A DNA stretch of 5,779 nt from Actinomycetota bacterium (GTDB taxonomy: Bacteria > Actinomycetota > Actinomycetes > Actinomycetales > Cellulomonadaceae), in NCBI GenBank assembly GCA_018898235.1, contig JAHIJU010000180.1:1-5779 (forward strand). The letters are read 5' to 3'. Shown here in pieces: positions 1 through 5,460 of the stretch (position 1 is its first letter; each line of letters begins with the position of its first letter). Below the pieces are notes generated by a model. The model ran no database searches. It saw nothing but the letters and a program-made list of their open reading frames with translations, and was not told the DNA's origin. The translations under genes were made by a program, and so were the position numbers.

Positions 1-1883
1 CCACGGCGTTCGGCATCGTCGTCACCGAGGCGAACCCGCGGTCGATCATGTCCTCCTACAACCTGGTCAACGGGACCTACGCGCACGAGGACCCGTTCAT
101 CCTCACGCGGGTGCTGCGCTGGGAGTGGGGCTTCGACGGGGCGGTCGTCTCGGACTGGGGCGGCTCGAACGACATCGTCGCGGCGGCCGCCGCGGGCGGG
201 ACCCTCGAGATGCCGGCGGCCGGCCTGGCCTCGGCCCGTCAGCTCGTCGCGGCCGTCCAGTCCGGTCGCCTCGCCGAGGCCGACCTGGACGCGCGGGCGG
301 CCGAGGTGCTGCGGCTCGTGGCCGAGTCCCGCACCCCGGGCACAGCGCCCGCGGTGGACGCCGACGCCCACCACGCGCTGGCCCGCGAGGTCGCGGCACG
401 GTCGGCCGTGCTGCTCAAGAACGACGGGCTGCTGCCGCTGGCCGCCGGCACCCGGGTCGCGGTCATCGGCGACTTCGCCAGGACGCCGCGCTACCAGGGT
501 GCGGGCTCGTCCACGGTCAACCCGACCCGGCTCGACTCGGTGCTCGACGTCATCGGGGACTCCGGGCTGGCCATGACCAGTTTCGCCCCGGGCTTCCGGC
601 GCGACGGCACCCCCGACGCCGAGCTCCTGGCGCAGGCCGTCGAGGCCGCCTGCGGTGCCGACGTCGTGCTGCTGTTCCTGGGCCTGGACGAGATCGCCGA
701 GTCCGAGGGCATGGAGCGCGCCCGGCTGACCCTGCACCCGGCGCAGGTCGAGGTGCTCACCGCCGTCGCGGCGGCGAACCCGGCGGTGGTCGTCGTGCTG
801 GCCGGCGGCGGTGTCATCGAGACGCCGTGGCTCGGGTCGGCGCAGGCGCTCGTGCACGGCTTCCTCGGCGGCCAGGCCGGCGCCGGTGGCGTGCTCGACG
901 TGCTCACCGGTGCCGTCAACCCCTCGGGCCGGCTCGCCGAGACCGTGCCGTTCACGCTCGCCGACACCCCGACCGCCGCGTGGTTCCCCGCGACGGGACG
1001 GACGGCCGAGTACCGCGAGGGCCTGTACGTCGGCTACCGCTACTACTCCACCGCCGGCGTGCCGGTCGCGTTCCCGTTCGGCTTCGGTCTGTCGTACACG
1101 ACGTTCGGGTACTCCGACCTCACCGCGTCGGACGACGCCGCGACACTCACCGTGACGAACACCGGCGCGGTCGCCGGGGCAGATGTGGTCCAGGTCTACG
1201 TCCGCCGCGAGACGCCCGGCGTCCACCGGCCCCGCGTGACCCTGGCCGGGTTCGCCCGCGTGGAGCTCGCCCCGGGGGAGTCCGCCACCGTGACGGTCCC
1301 GCTCGGCACGGCCGCCTTCCGGCACTGGGACGTCGCGACCGGCGCGTGGCAGGTCGAGCAGGGCACGTGGTCCGTGCTCGCCGGTGCGAACGTCGACGAT
1401 CTGCCGCTCGCGGCGCAGGTCACGATCGCCGGGACGGTGCCGGCCCGCCTCGAGGAGGGGCTGCCGGACTGCTACCGCACGGGCGATGTGCGCCACGTGC
1501 GCGACGAGGACTTCGCCGCGCTGCTCGGCCGTCCGGTGCCCGCCGACGGCTGGTCGGGGCCGCTCGGGGTGAACGACGCGCTGTTCCGGATGGCCGAGGC
1601 GCGGTCCCCGCTGGCCCGGTTCGGGTACCGCGTGCTGGCCTCGCGCCGCGACGCCGCCGACCGCAAGGGCACCCCCGACCTCAACGTCCTGTTCCTGCTC
1701 AACATGCCGTTCCGGGCCATGGGAAAGATGGCCAACGGCATGGTCGACGACGCCACCGTCGACGGCGTGCTCCGGATCGTCAACGGCCACTTCTTCCGTG
1801 GCCTGCACGCCACGATCGGCGCCTTCGTGCGCAACTGGCGGGCCAACCGCCGTACCGCCCGCGCCCTGCGTGGCGACGCCTGA
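1..1883 (+). CDS. Glycoside hydrolase family 3 protein (beta-glucosidase-like), 5' end cut off
   Basis: This is the C-terminal 626 residues of a GH3 retaining glycosidase. The first whole codon is at base 3, and the frame is already open at the window edge, so the ATG at 48 is internal. The end of the TIM barrel is present, with the nucleophile Asp in VVSDWGG (residue 51 of the visible part, bases 153-155). The alpha/beta sandwich domain starts near LLKNDGLLPL (about residue 137) and carries YQGAGSSTVNP and SEGMER. Glu235 of SEGMER (bases 705-707) is the likely acid/base by family alignment. FPFGFGLSYT leads into a fibronectin-III-like domain (about 365-475). No PA14 insert is seen. After it comes an extra tail of about 145 residues (about 481-626) with NMPFRAMGKM and VNGHFFRGL, which I recall from GH3 proteins encoded beside GtrA genes. 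The substrate cannot be told; a beta-glucoside is the default. The stop lies 24 bases before the GtrA gene, so the two are probably co-transcribed. Confidence 0.93.
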   Translation, partial: TAFGIVVTEANPRSIMSSYNLVNGTYAHEDPFILTRVLRWEWGFDGAVVSDWGGSNDIVAAAAAGGTLEMPAAGLASARQLVAAVQSGRLAEADLDARAAEVLRLVAESRTPGTAPAVDADAHHALAREVAARSAVLLKNDGLLPLAAGTRVAVIGDFARTPRYQGAGSSTVNPTRLDSVLDVIGDSGLAMTSFAPGFRRDGTPDAELLAQAVEAACGADVVLLFLGLDEIAESEGMERARLTLHPAQVEVLTAVAAANPAVVVVLAGGGVIETPWLGSAQALVHGFLGGQAGAGGVLDVLTGAVNPSGRLAETVPFTLADTPTAAWFPATGRTAEYREGLYVGYRYYSTAGVPVAFPFGFGLSYTTFGYSDLTASDDAATLTVTNTGAVAGADVVQVYVRRETPGVHRPRVTLAGFARVELAPGESATVTVPLGTAAFRHWDVATGAWQVEQGTWSVLAGANVDDLPLAAQVTIAGTVPARLEEGLPDCYRTGDVRHVRDEDFAALLGRPVPADGWSGPLGVNDALFRMAEARSPLARFGYRVLASRRDAADRKGTPDLNVLFLLNMPFRAMGKMANGMVDDATVDGVLRIVNGHFFRGLHATIGAFVRNWRANRRTARALRGDA

Positions 1884-1907
1884 CCCCCGACCGGAGAGAA
1901 ATCGATC

Positions 1908-2531
1908 ATGCTCACCCGCCTGCGCGCCTCCTGGCGCTCGTTCGCCGAGAGGCGCCCCGGCGTCGCTCAGTTCCTCGTGTTCTTCATGCTGAGCAACGGT
2001 GTGACGGCCCTCCAGCTCGCCATGATGCCGCTCATCAAGTGGCTGTTCGGCATGACCTCCCTGGTCGACACGGCCTTCCAGGTCTGGCCCGTCGGGTCGA
2101 ACCTGGACGGCTCCCAGTACTACGTCTTCGACTACGCAGCGGGCGCCCTGCCGGCCGGGGGCGGCGGACTGGCATATTTCCTCGCCGTGCAGATCACCTT
2201 GCTGGTCGCACAGGTGATCAACTTCTTCGCGCAGCGCAACATCACGTTCAAGTCGAACTCCTCGATCGGCAGGGCGGCCCTGTGGTACGCCATCGCCTAC
2301 GTCGCGATCACGCTGCTCGCCGCCGCCGCGCAGGGGCTGTACAAGGCCCCGATCTACGAGCTCTTCATCGACACCTGGGGAATGGGTGGGGCGGGTGAGA
2401 CGCTCGCCGACGTCGTCACGATGATCATCAACTCGGCGATCTCGTTCTGGGTCTTCTTCCCGATCTTCAAGGTCATCTTCAAGCAGACGCCCGTCGAGGA
2501 CGCAGCCCCCGCGGAGGTAGCTGCACCATGA
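1908..2531 (+). CDS. GtrA-like family membrane protein
   Basis: This 207-residue integral membrane protein resembles the GtrA family, small four-helix proteins proposed to move or help move polyprenyl-phosphate-linked sugars across the membrane. Four hydrophobic segments are visible at about 19-41, 85-106, 120-142 and 163-190. The sequence NFFAQRNITFKSN after the second helix matches the family's conserved N-F-x-x-x-R-x-x-x-F pattern. The family is usually about 120-150 residues. The extra length here is mainly a polar loop of about 40 residues between helices 1 and 2 (around residues 48-86, with the SNLDGSQYYVFDY segment) and an Ala/Pro-rich acidic C-terminus. A GGAGAG ribosome-binding site at 1893-1898 fits the ATG at 1908. 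The stop codon overlaps the next gene's start (ATGA), implying translational coupling with the glycosyltransferase. The family assignment is firm; the flippase role is inferred. Confidence 0.85.
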   Translation: MLTRLRASWRSFAERRPGVAQFLVFFMLSNGVTALQLAMMPLIKWLFGMTSLVDTAFQVWPVGSNLDGSQYYVFDYAAGALPAGGGGLAYFLAVQITLLVAQVINFFAQRNITFKSNSSIGRAALWYAIAYVAITLLAAAAQGLYKAPIYELFIDTWGMGGAGETLADVVTMIINSAISFWVFFPIFKVIFKQTPVEDAAPAEVAAP

Positions 2532-3544
2532 CCCTGCTCACGGTGGTCGTGCCCGCGTACAACGCGCAGGAGTACCTGCGTCGGGCGCTCGACTCCGTGG
2601 TCGGCTTCGGCCACGAGGTCGAGATCATCGTCGTGGACGACGGGTCCACCGATGCGACGGCCGCCGTCGCCCAGGAGTACGTCGACCGGTTCGCCGGCCA
2701 GGTGCACCTGGTGAGCAAGCCCAACGGCGGGCACGGATCGGCGATCAACACCGGCCTCGACCGCGCCACCGGCCGGTACTTCAAGGTGGTCGACGCCGAC
2801 GACTGGCTGGACCGGGACGCGTTGACGCAGGTGCTCGGCACGTTGCGCACACTGTCGGACGGCCCGCAGCCGCTGGACCTGCTCGTCTCGAACTTCGTCT
2901 ACGAGAAGGTCGGCAAGCGCACCAAGACGGCCGTGCGGTACACCGGGGCGCTGCCCCGGGGTCGGGTGCTCACCTGGAGCCGGACGCGCCGGTTCGCCAA
3001 GCGGCAGTACCTGATGATGCACGCGCTGACCTACCGGACGGAGCTGCTGCGTGAGGTCGGCCTGCGGCTGCCCGAGCACACGTTCTACGTCGACAACCTC
3101 TACGCGCTCGTGCCGCTGCACCGGGTCCGCAGCCTGTACTACCTGGACGTGAACCTGTACCGGTACTACATCGGGCGGCCCGACCAGTCGGTGCAGGAGT
3201 CGGTGATGCTGCGCCGGATGGACCAGCAGCTGCGGGTCAACCGGCTCATGCTCCAGCACGTGGCCCGCACGCGCGTGCGCGACCGCCGGCTGCGGCGCTA
3301 CCTGCTGCACTACCTCGAGATCACCTGCGCGGTGTCGTCGATCCTGCTCATCCGGGCGGGTACCCCGGCGAGCCTGGCCGACAAGAACGAGCTGTGGGCC
3401 GAGCTGCGCGCGGCGGACGCGTGGATGTACCGGCGGGTGCGCTGGTCGGTGCTGGGACAGGTCTCCAACCTGCCCGGCCCGGCCGGGAGGCGGGCGTCGA
3501 TCCTGGCCTACCGGGTGGCCCAGCGCGCCATCGGGTTCAGCTGA
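2528..3544 (+). CDS. Family 2 glycosyltransferase (GT-A fold)
   Basis: This 338-residue protein transfers a sugar from a nucleotide-sugar donor to an unidentified acceptor. The N-terminal GT-A domain is clear: TVVVPAYNAQEYLRRALDSV (5-24), the nucleotide-binding IIVVDDGSTD (Asp37-Asp38), KPNGGHGSAINTGL (64-77) and the metal-binding DADDW (89-93). The second half has FYVDN, where an acidic residue in this position of GT2 enzymes usually acts as the base, and the segment YYIGRPDQSV. There is no signal peptide and no clear C-terminal membrane helix, so it is not a standard GtrB/DPM1-type polyprenyl-phosphate glucosyltransferase, which normally has such helices or acts with them. It is probably cytosolic or peripheral. 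The ATG overlaps the GtrA stop by ATGA, and GGAGGT at 2513-2518 is a strong ribosome-binding site. It is probably the last gene of the GH3-GtrA-GT2 operon, since the next gene is convergent. Confidence 0.92.
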   Translation: MTLLTVVVPAYNAQEYLRRALDSVVGFGHEVEIIVVDDGSTDATAAVAQEYVDRFAGQVHLVSKPNGGHGSAINTGLDRATGRYFKVVDADDWLDRDALTQVLGTLRTLSDGPQPLDLLVSNFVYEKVGKRTKTAVRYTGALPRGRVLTWSRTRRFAKRQYLMMHALTYRTELLREVGLRLPEHTFYVDNLYALVPLHRVRSLYYLDVNLYRYYIGRPDQSVQESVMLRRMDQQLRVNRLMLQHVARTRVRDRRLRRYLLHYLEITCAVSSILLIRAGTPASLADKNELWAELRAADAWMYRRVRWSVLGQVSNLPGPAGRRASILAYRVAQRAIGFS

Positions 3545-3549
3545 CGCTC

Positions 3550-3570
3550 GGGCGGCCTGCCGACCCGCCC
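3550..3570 (+). terminator. GC-rich hairpin after the glycosyltransferase gene
   Basis: GGGCGG (3550-3555) pairs with CCGCCC (3565-3570) across a 9-base loop, beginning five bases after the GT2 stop. There is no T-tract, which is common for terminators in G+C-rich actinobacteria but also makes chance pairing likely. The position between convergent genes supports a terminator role. Confidence 0.35.
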
Positions 3571-3733
3571 CGCTGGGCGAGGCTTCGCTTCCGCGTCCGC
3601 CCGGCCCCGTGCTTCCCGATGGTCGGCGACCTCGACCTGCTACGCCTCGGCTGCCGTGTCGGCGTCCAGCGCGCCGCGGACGATGCACTGCCGGACGTCG
3701 GCGGCCGGGCTTCGCAGCTGCGGCGGGTAGAAC
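3571..3733. other. Intergenic stretch between convergent genes; possible gene remnant on the minus strand
   Basis: No complete gene is visible here. On the minus strand one frame reads like ordinary protein, VRFYPPQLRSPAADVRQCIV continuing to a TAG at 3640-3642. It is open back to a stop near 3892 without an ATG, runs into the 3' end of the neighbouring minus-strand gene in another frame, and has no ribosome-binding site. It could be the C-terminal end of a decayed gene or simply a lucky frame in G+C-rich DNA. A 10-base palindrome, CGCAGCTGCG, lies at 3713-3722. I do not recognise the protein fragment. Confidence 0.3.
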
Positions 3734-4504
3734 CTAACGATCGTGGCGGTCAGGCGATGACGGGCGCCGCAACGCGATTGCGCTGCTCACGGCGGTCGCG
3801 GCCAGGCAGCCAGCCGCGACGGCCGCCGAGAGTTTGACGGTGGACCACTCCTCGTCTGCCTGACCCGCACCGCGGACCCGCGACGGGTCGTTCAGTTGGT
3901 ACTCCAGCCGGGTTCGGTCGCCGGGGACGGAGTTGAGTGTGAGTTGCGGATCGTCGGCGATCGGGATGGGACTCGTGTGCGGGGCAGTGCCGACGGTGTA
4001 CTGGACTGTGAAGACGCGCCCATCCTTGCCCGAAGTCCAGCCCTGCACGATGCCGGCGGCTTCCGCGCGCGGACCCCTGTACGGCCACTCCGACAGGGCC
4101 ATGACCACGGTGACAACGGCGATGAATGAGCCGAGGATGCCGAAGAATGCTGCGACGACGAAGGGCGTGACCGTGGCGCCGCCATGTCCCAGCGCATGCC
4201 TCCCTGATCGGCGGCCGACCTCACTGTTGGCTTGGGCCGCCAGGGACACGCCTAGCAGAAGGCTGAACATCAGAACCGCATACAGAACGGTCACCAAGCA
4301 GCCGACGATCAGTCCGACCGTCAGACCGGATTCGACATCGCGATGCAGCACGAACGCGACGCCCGCGCCGACGCCCGCCCCCGTACCCAGCGCGCCGACG
4401 AGCACCGCTAGTCCCAGCAGCCGTGCGCCGATGCTGCCGGTGTTGGCGTAGTCGTAGAAGCGAAGGGGCGCTTCCACGAAGACAGTGCGGAGGAGCCCGC
4501 GCAC
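3734..4504 (-). CDS. Membrane protein with a DUF3592-like soluble domain
   Basis: This is a 256-residue protein of unknown function. Hydrophobic helices lie at about 27-53, 61-90, 112-137 and 223-245. Between helices 3 and 4 is a soluble domain of about 80 residues (141-222). Its pattern of GIVQGW, VFTVQYTVG, GDRTRLEY and DPSRVR resembles DUF3592 proteins, where a Y-x-V strand is followed by a GD-x-x-x-L-x-Y-x-x-x-DPS-x-x-R segment before the last helix. It probably sits in the cytoplasmic membrane with this domain on one face. The start is GTG at 4504: AAGGAG (4510-4515) sits five bases upstream, and the protein reads well from there. Base composition differs from its neighbours (35 G/C in the 60 bases 4261-4320, against 40 in 3301-3360), and more A/T-ending codons are used, hinting at separate acquisition. 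The gene assignment is confident; the domain match is moderate and the function is unknown. Confidence 0.78.
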   Translation of the reverse strand: MRGLLRTVFVEAPLRFYDYANTGSIGARLLGLAVLVGALGTGAGVGAGVAFVLHRDVESGLTVGLIVGCLVTVLYAVLMFSLLLGVSLAAQANSEVGRRSGRHALGHGGATVTPFVVAAFFGILGSFIAVVTVVMALSEWPYRGPRAEAAGIVQGWTSGKDGRVFTVQYTVGTAPHTSPIPIADDPQLTLNSVPGDRTRLEYQLNDPSRVRGAGQADEEWSTVKLSAAVAAGCLAATAVSSAIALRRPSSPDRHDR

Positions 4505-4806
4505 CTCGACTCCTTCTGATGCGGCCCAGCCCTTGGCGGACGGGGAGGGACCTGACGAATCGTAGATCCTCGCCCCCGACGGTCGGCCTGCTGGGCGGGT
4601 CCCGTCCGACCGGTTGCCCCTCGCTGGGCGGCGACGACCCCCGAGGCGAACAGCACGTACCCGGCCGCCACGTCCCGCGCGACGCTGTGCGACTGCATCG
4701 GGGTGAGCTGCTCCGGAGAGAGGGTGGGGGCGCCGACGGTTCCGGGATCCGAGCCGTCCGCAGCGTCCGGGTCGGTGACCTCGAGTGCGGCGTTCTGCAC
4801 GCTCAT
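4408..4806 (-). CDS. Hypothetical protein, probably truncated or frameshifted
   Basis: I do not recognise this protein. The frame begins with ATG at 4806 (or GTG at 4800), with GAGGAG at 4811-4816 just upstream, and stays open for 132 residues. The first 60 or so residues look like real protein: an acidic N-terminus (ALEVTDPDAADGSDPGTV), then LSPEQLTPMQSHSVARDVAA and a mildly hydrophobic GYVLFASGVVAAQ. From about base 4620 onward the translation turns into Arg/Pro/Ser-rich text typical of a wrong frame, and it overlaps the start of the DUF3592-like gene by about 97 bases. The intact product was therefore probably longer or different, and the 3' part has been lost or replaced near 4620. A genuine short protein is possible but less likely. 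Only the start region should be trusted. Confidence 0.4.
   Translation of the reverse strand: MSVQNAALEVTDPDAADGSDPGTVGAPTLSPEQLTPMQSHSVARDVAAGYVLFASGVVAAQRGATGRTGPAQQADRRGRGSTIRQVPPRPPRAGPHQKESRCAGSSALSSWKRPFASTTTPTPAASAHGCWD
4510..4515 (-). promoter_or_regulatory. Ribosome-binding site fixing the GTG start of the DUF3592-like gene
   Basis: On the minus strand AAGGAG lies five bases before GTG (4502-4504). It is one of the best matches to the anti-Shine-Dalgarno sequence in the window and argues that this gene starts independently rather than as a continuation of the upstream frame. Confidence 0.7.
4559..4586 (-). promoter_or_regulatory. Possible promoter for the DUF3592-like gene
   Basis: On the minus strand TACGAT (4559-4564) fits the TANNNT form of an actinobacterial -10 box. 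A weak -35-like CCGACC (4581-4586) lies 16 bases upstream. It would give a leader of roughly 45-50 bases before the GTG start. The -35 match is poor, so this rests mostly on the -10 box and position. Confidence 0.3.
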
Positions 4807-4860
4807 CCGTCTCCTCGGGTGGTACCCCCGGCGTCGGCGACGGTCACAGACGCGCACCAT

Positions 4861-4872
4861 GACGACGTCGTC
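4861..4872. promoter_or_regulatory. 12-base perfect palindrome in the divergent promoter region
   Basis: GACGACGTCGTC is its own reverse complement. It lies in the 101-base gap between the divergent minus-strand hypothetical gene (start 4806) and the plus-strand zinc-finger gene (start 4908), where it could bind a dimeric regulator of either gene. Palindromes of CG/AC/GT steps arise fairly easily in such DNA, so the call is tentative. Confidence 0.25.
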
Positions 4873-4907
4873 GCGACAGCCTCGCGGCCGCGGGTGAGAC
4901 TGGCCCG

Positions 4908-5285
4908 ATGAGCCCCGAGCGCCCCGACCTGGACGTCGCCCACTCGATCGATCCCGCCGTCCCGCCCACCGGCCCGGGCTGCGTCGAGTGCGAGGCCACC
5001 GGCGCGTGGTGGGTGCACCTGCGGCGCTGCGCGTTGTGCGGGCACATCGGATGCTGCGACGACTCACCCTCCACGCACGCGACGTTGCACTGGCGCGAGA
5101 CCGGCCACCGCGTCATGCAGAGCTACGAGCCCGGCGAGGAGTGGTTCTGGGACTACGCCACCGACGCCGCGCTGGAAGGCCCGGCGCTCGCACCGCCGAC
5201 GAGCCATCCCGCCGATCAGCCTGTCCCTGGTCCGAAGGGTCGGGTCCCGGAGTCGGTGCTGAGGGCCTTCGGCATCGAACCGTAG
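4908..5285 (+). CDS. UBP-type zinc-finger protein
   Basis: This 125-residue protein is built around one zinc-binding module of the UBP (ubiquitin-hydrolase-like) zinc-finger family. The ligands are in the expected order: Cys25 and Cys28 (CVEC), Cys41 and Cys44 (CALC), the G-C of GHIGCC (Cys49), then His57, His61 and His67 (THATLHWRETGH). The aromatic PGEEWFWDY that follows is also typical. In eukaryotes this fold binds the ubiquitin C-terminus. Bacteria that carry it usually lack ubiquitin, and the role of the stand-alone bacterial form is not known to me. The remaining tail of about 40 residues is Pro-rich and ends in VPESVLRAFGIEP. No signal peptide or membrane helix is seen, so it is probably cytosolic. 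Upstream is only a modest GGTGAG (4893-4898), nine bases before the ATG. It stands alone on the plus strand, ahead of the ccdA control region. Confidence 0.9.
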   Translation: MSPERPDLDVAHSIDPAVPPTGPGCVECEATGAWWVHLRRCALCGHIGCCDDSPSTHATLHWRETGHRVMQSYEPGEEWFWDYATDAALEGPALAPPTSHPADQPVPGPKGRVPESVLRAFGIEP

Positions 5286-5287
5286 GC

Positions 5288-5341
5288 ACCGGCCTCCTCG
5301 TCGCTGCCTCCGGCGGAGCGGTCGACCTGTGCGAGGCCGGT
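5288..5341 (+). terminator. Inverted repeat with nested hairpin after the zinc-finger gene
   Basis: ACCGGCCTC (5288-5296) and GAGGCCGGT (5333-5341) are perfect 9-base complements 36 bases apart. Within the loop CTCC-GGC-GGAG forms a small second hairpin. The structure starts three bases after the zinc-finger stop and ends just before the ccdA operator, so it could end the upstream transcript. The large loop and missing T-tract make this uncertain. Confidence 0.35.
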
Positions 5342-5348
5342 CTCGTCG

Positions 5349-5364
5349 ATACCCCTGGGGGTAT
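5349..5364 (+). promoter_or_regulatory. CsoR/CstR-type operator upstream of ccdA
   Basis: ATACCCC-TG-GGGGTAT is a perfect 7-base inverted repeat with a two-base centre. It matches the A/T-edged, G-tract-centred operators bound by the DUF156 regulators: CsoR, which releases DNA on binding Cu(I), and CstR, which does so on reaction with persulfides. It overlaps the -10-like TATGCT by three bases, so bound repressor would block polymerase. The regulator gene is not in the window, and the sequence alone does not separate the copper from the persulfide reading. Confidence 0.75.
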
Positions 5365-5367
5365 GCT
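5362..5367 (+). promoter_or_regulatory. Probable -10 box of the ccdA promoter
   Basis: TATGCT keeps the T-A-T---T pattern of a sigma-70-type -10 box and lies on the downstream edge of the operator. No good -35 box is seen 16-19 bases upstream (the stretch reads GGTCTC), as is common for regulated actinobacterial promoters. The predicted leader before ccdA is about 80 bases and includes the short ORF at 5407. Confidence 0.5.
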
Positions 5368-5406
5368 GCGTCCGCCCGGACCGCCCACGTCGAGGACCCG
5401 CCACCC

Positions 5407-5460
5407 ATGCACGCCGCCGTCGCCCCGCTGCCCGGAGCAGAGCACCTGGCGCTGCCATGA
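5407..5460 (+). CDS. Possible 17-codon leader ORF overlapping the ccdA start
   Basis: The ORF MHAAVAPLPGAEHLALP begins at ATG 5407, with GAGGA (5392-5396) ten bases upstream, and its TGA overlaps the ccdA ATG as ATGA. The ccdA start lacks a close ribosome-binding site of its own: the nearest GGAG, at 5434-5437, is 19 bases away. A coupled leader ORF would explain how ccdA is translated. It has no recognisable domain, and it is short enough to be coincidental. Confidence 0.35.
   Translation: MHAAVAPLPGAEHLALP

Noticed and set aside
125..2398. 757-codon plus-strand open frame across the GH3 and GtrA genes
   Set aside because: The translation is Arg/Gly/Pro-rich with no domains, and it overlaps two well-recognised genes in another frame. 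It is a G+C-rich shadow.
3575..3604. Second hairpin GGGCG ... CGCCC downstream of the glycosyltransferase
   Set aside because: Only five base pairs around a loop of more than 15 bases, with mismatches inside. Expected by chance at this G+C content.
2354..3688. 444-codon minus-strand open frame opposite the glycosyltransferase
   Set aside because: Its text is low in hydrophobic structure and rich in Arg, Gln, Pro and His, opposite a gene with clear GT2 motifs. It is a shadow.
4408..4504. Real 97-base overlap of the hypothetical minus-strand gene with the DUF3592-like gene
   Set aside because: The hypothetical frame has already lost coding character there, while the other frame has a strong ribosome-binding site and sensible protein. 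The overlap is probably only a missing stop codon.
4818..4850. Promoter for the hypothetical gene at 4806: GTGACC, 17 bases, TACCAC on the minus strand
   Set aside because: The -35 is fair, but the -10 lacks the final T and would leave almost no leader before the ribosome-binding site. Too weak to list.
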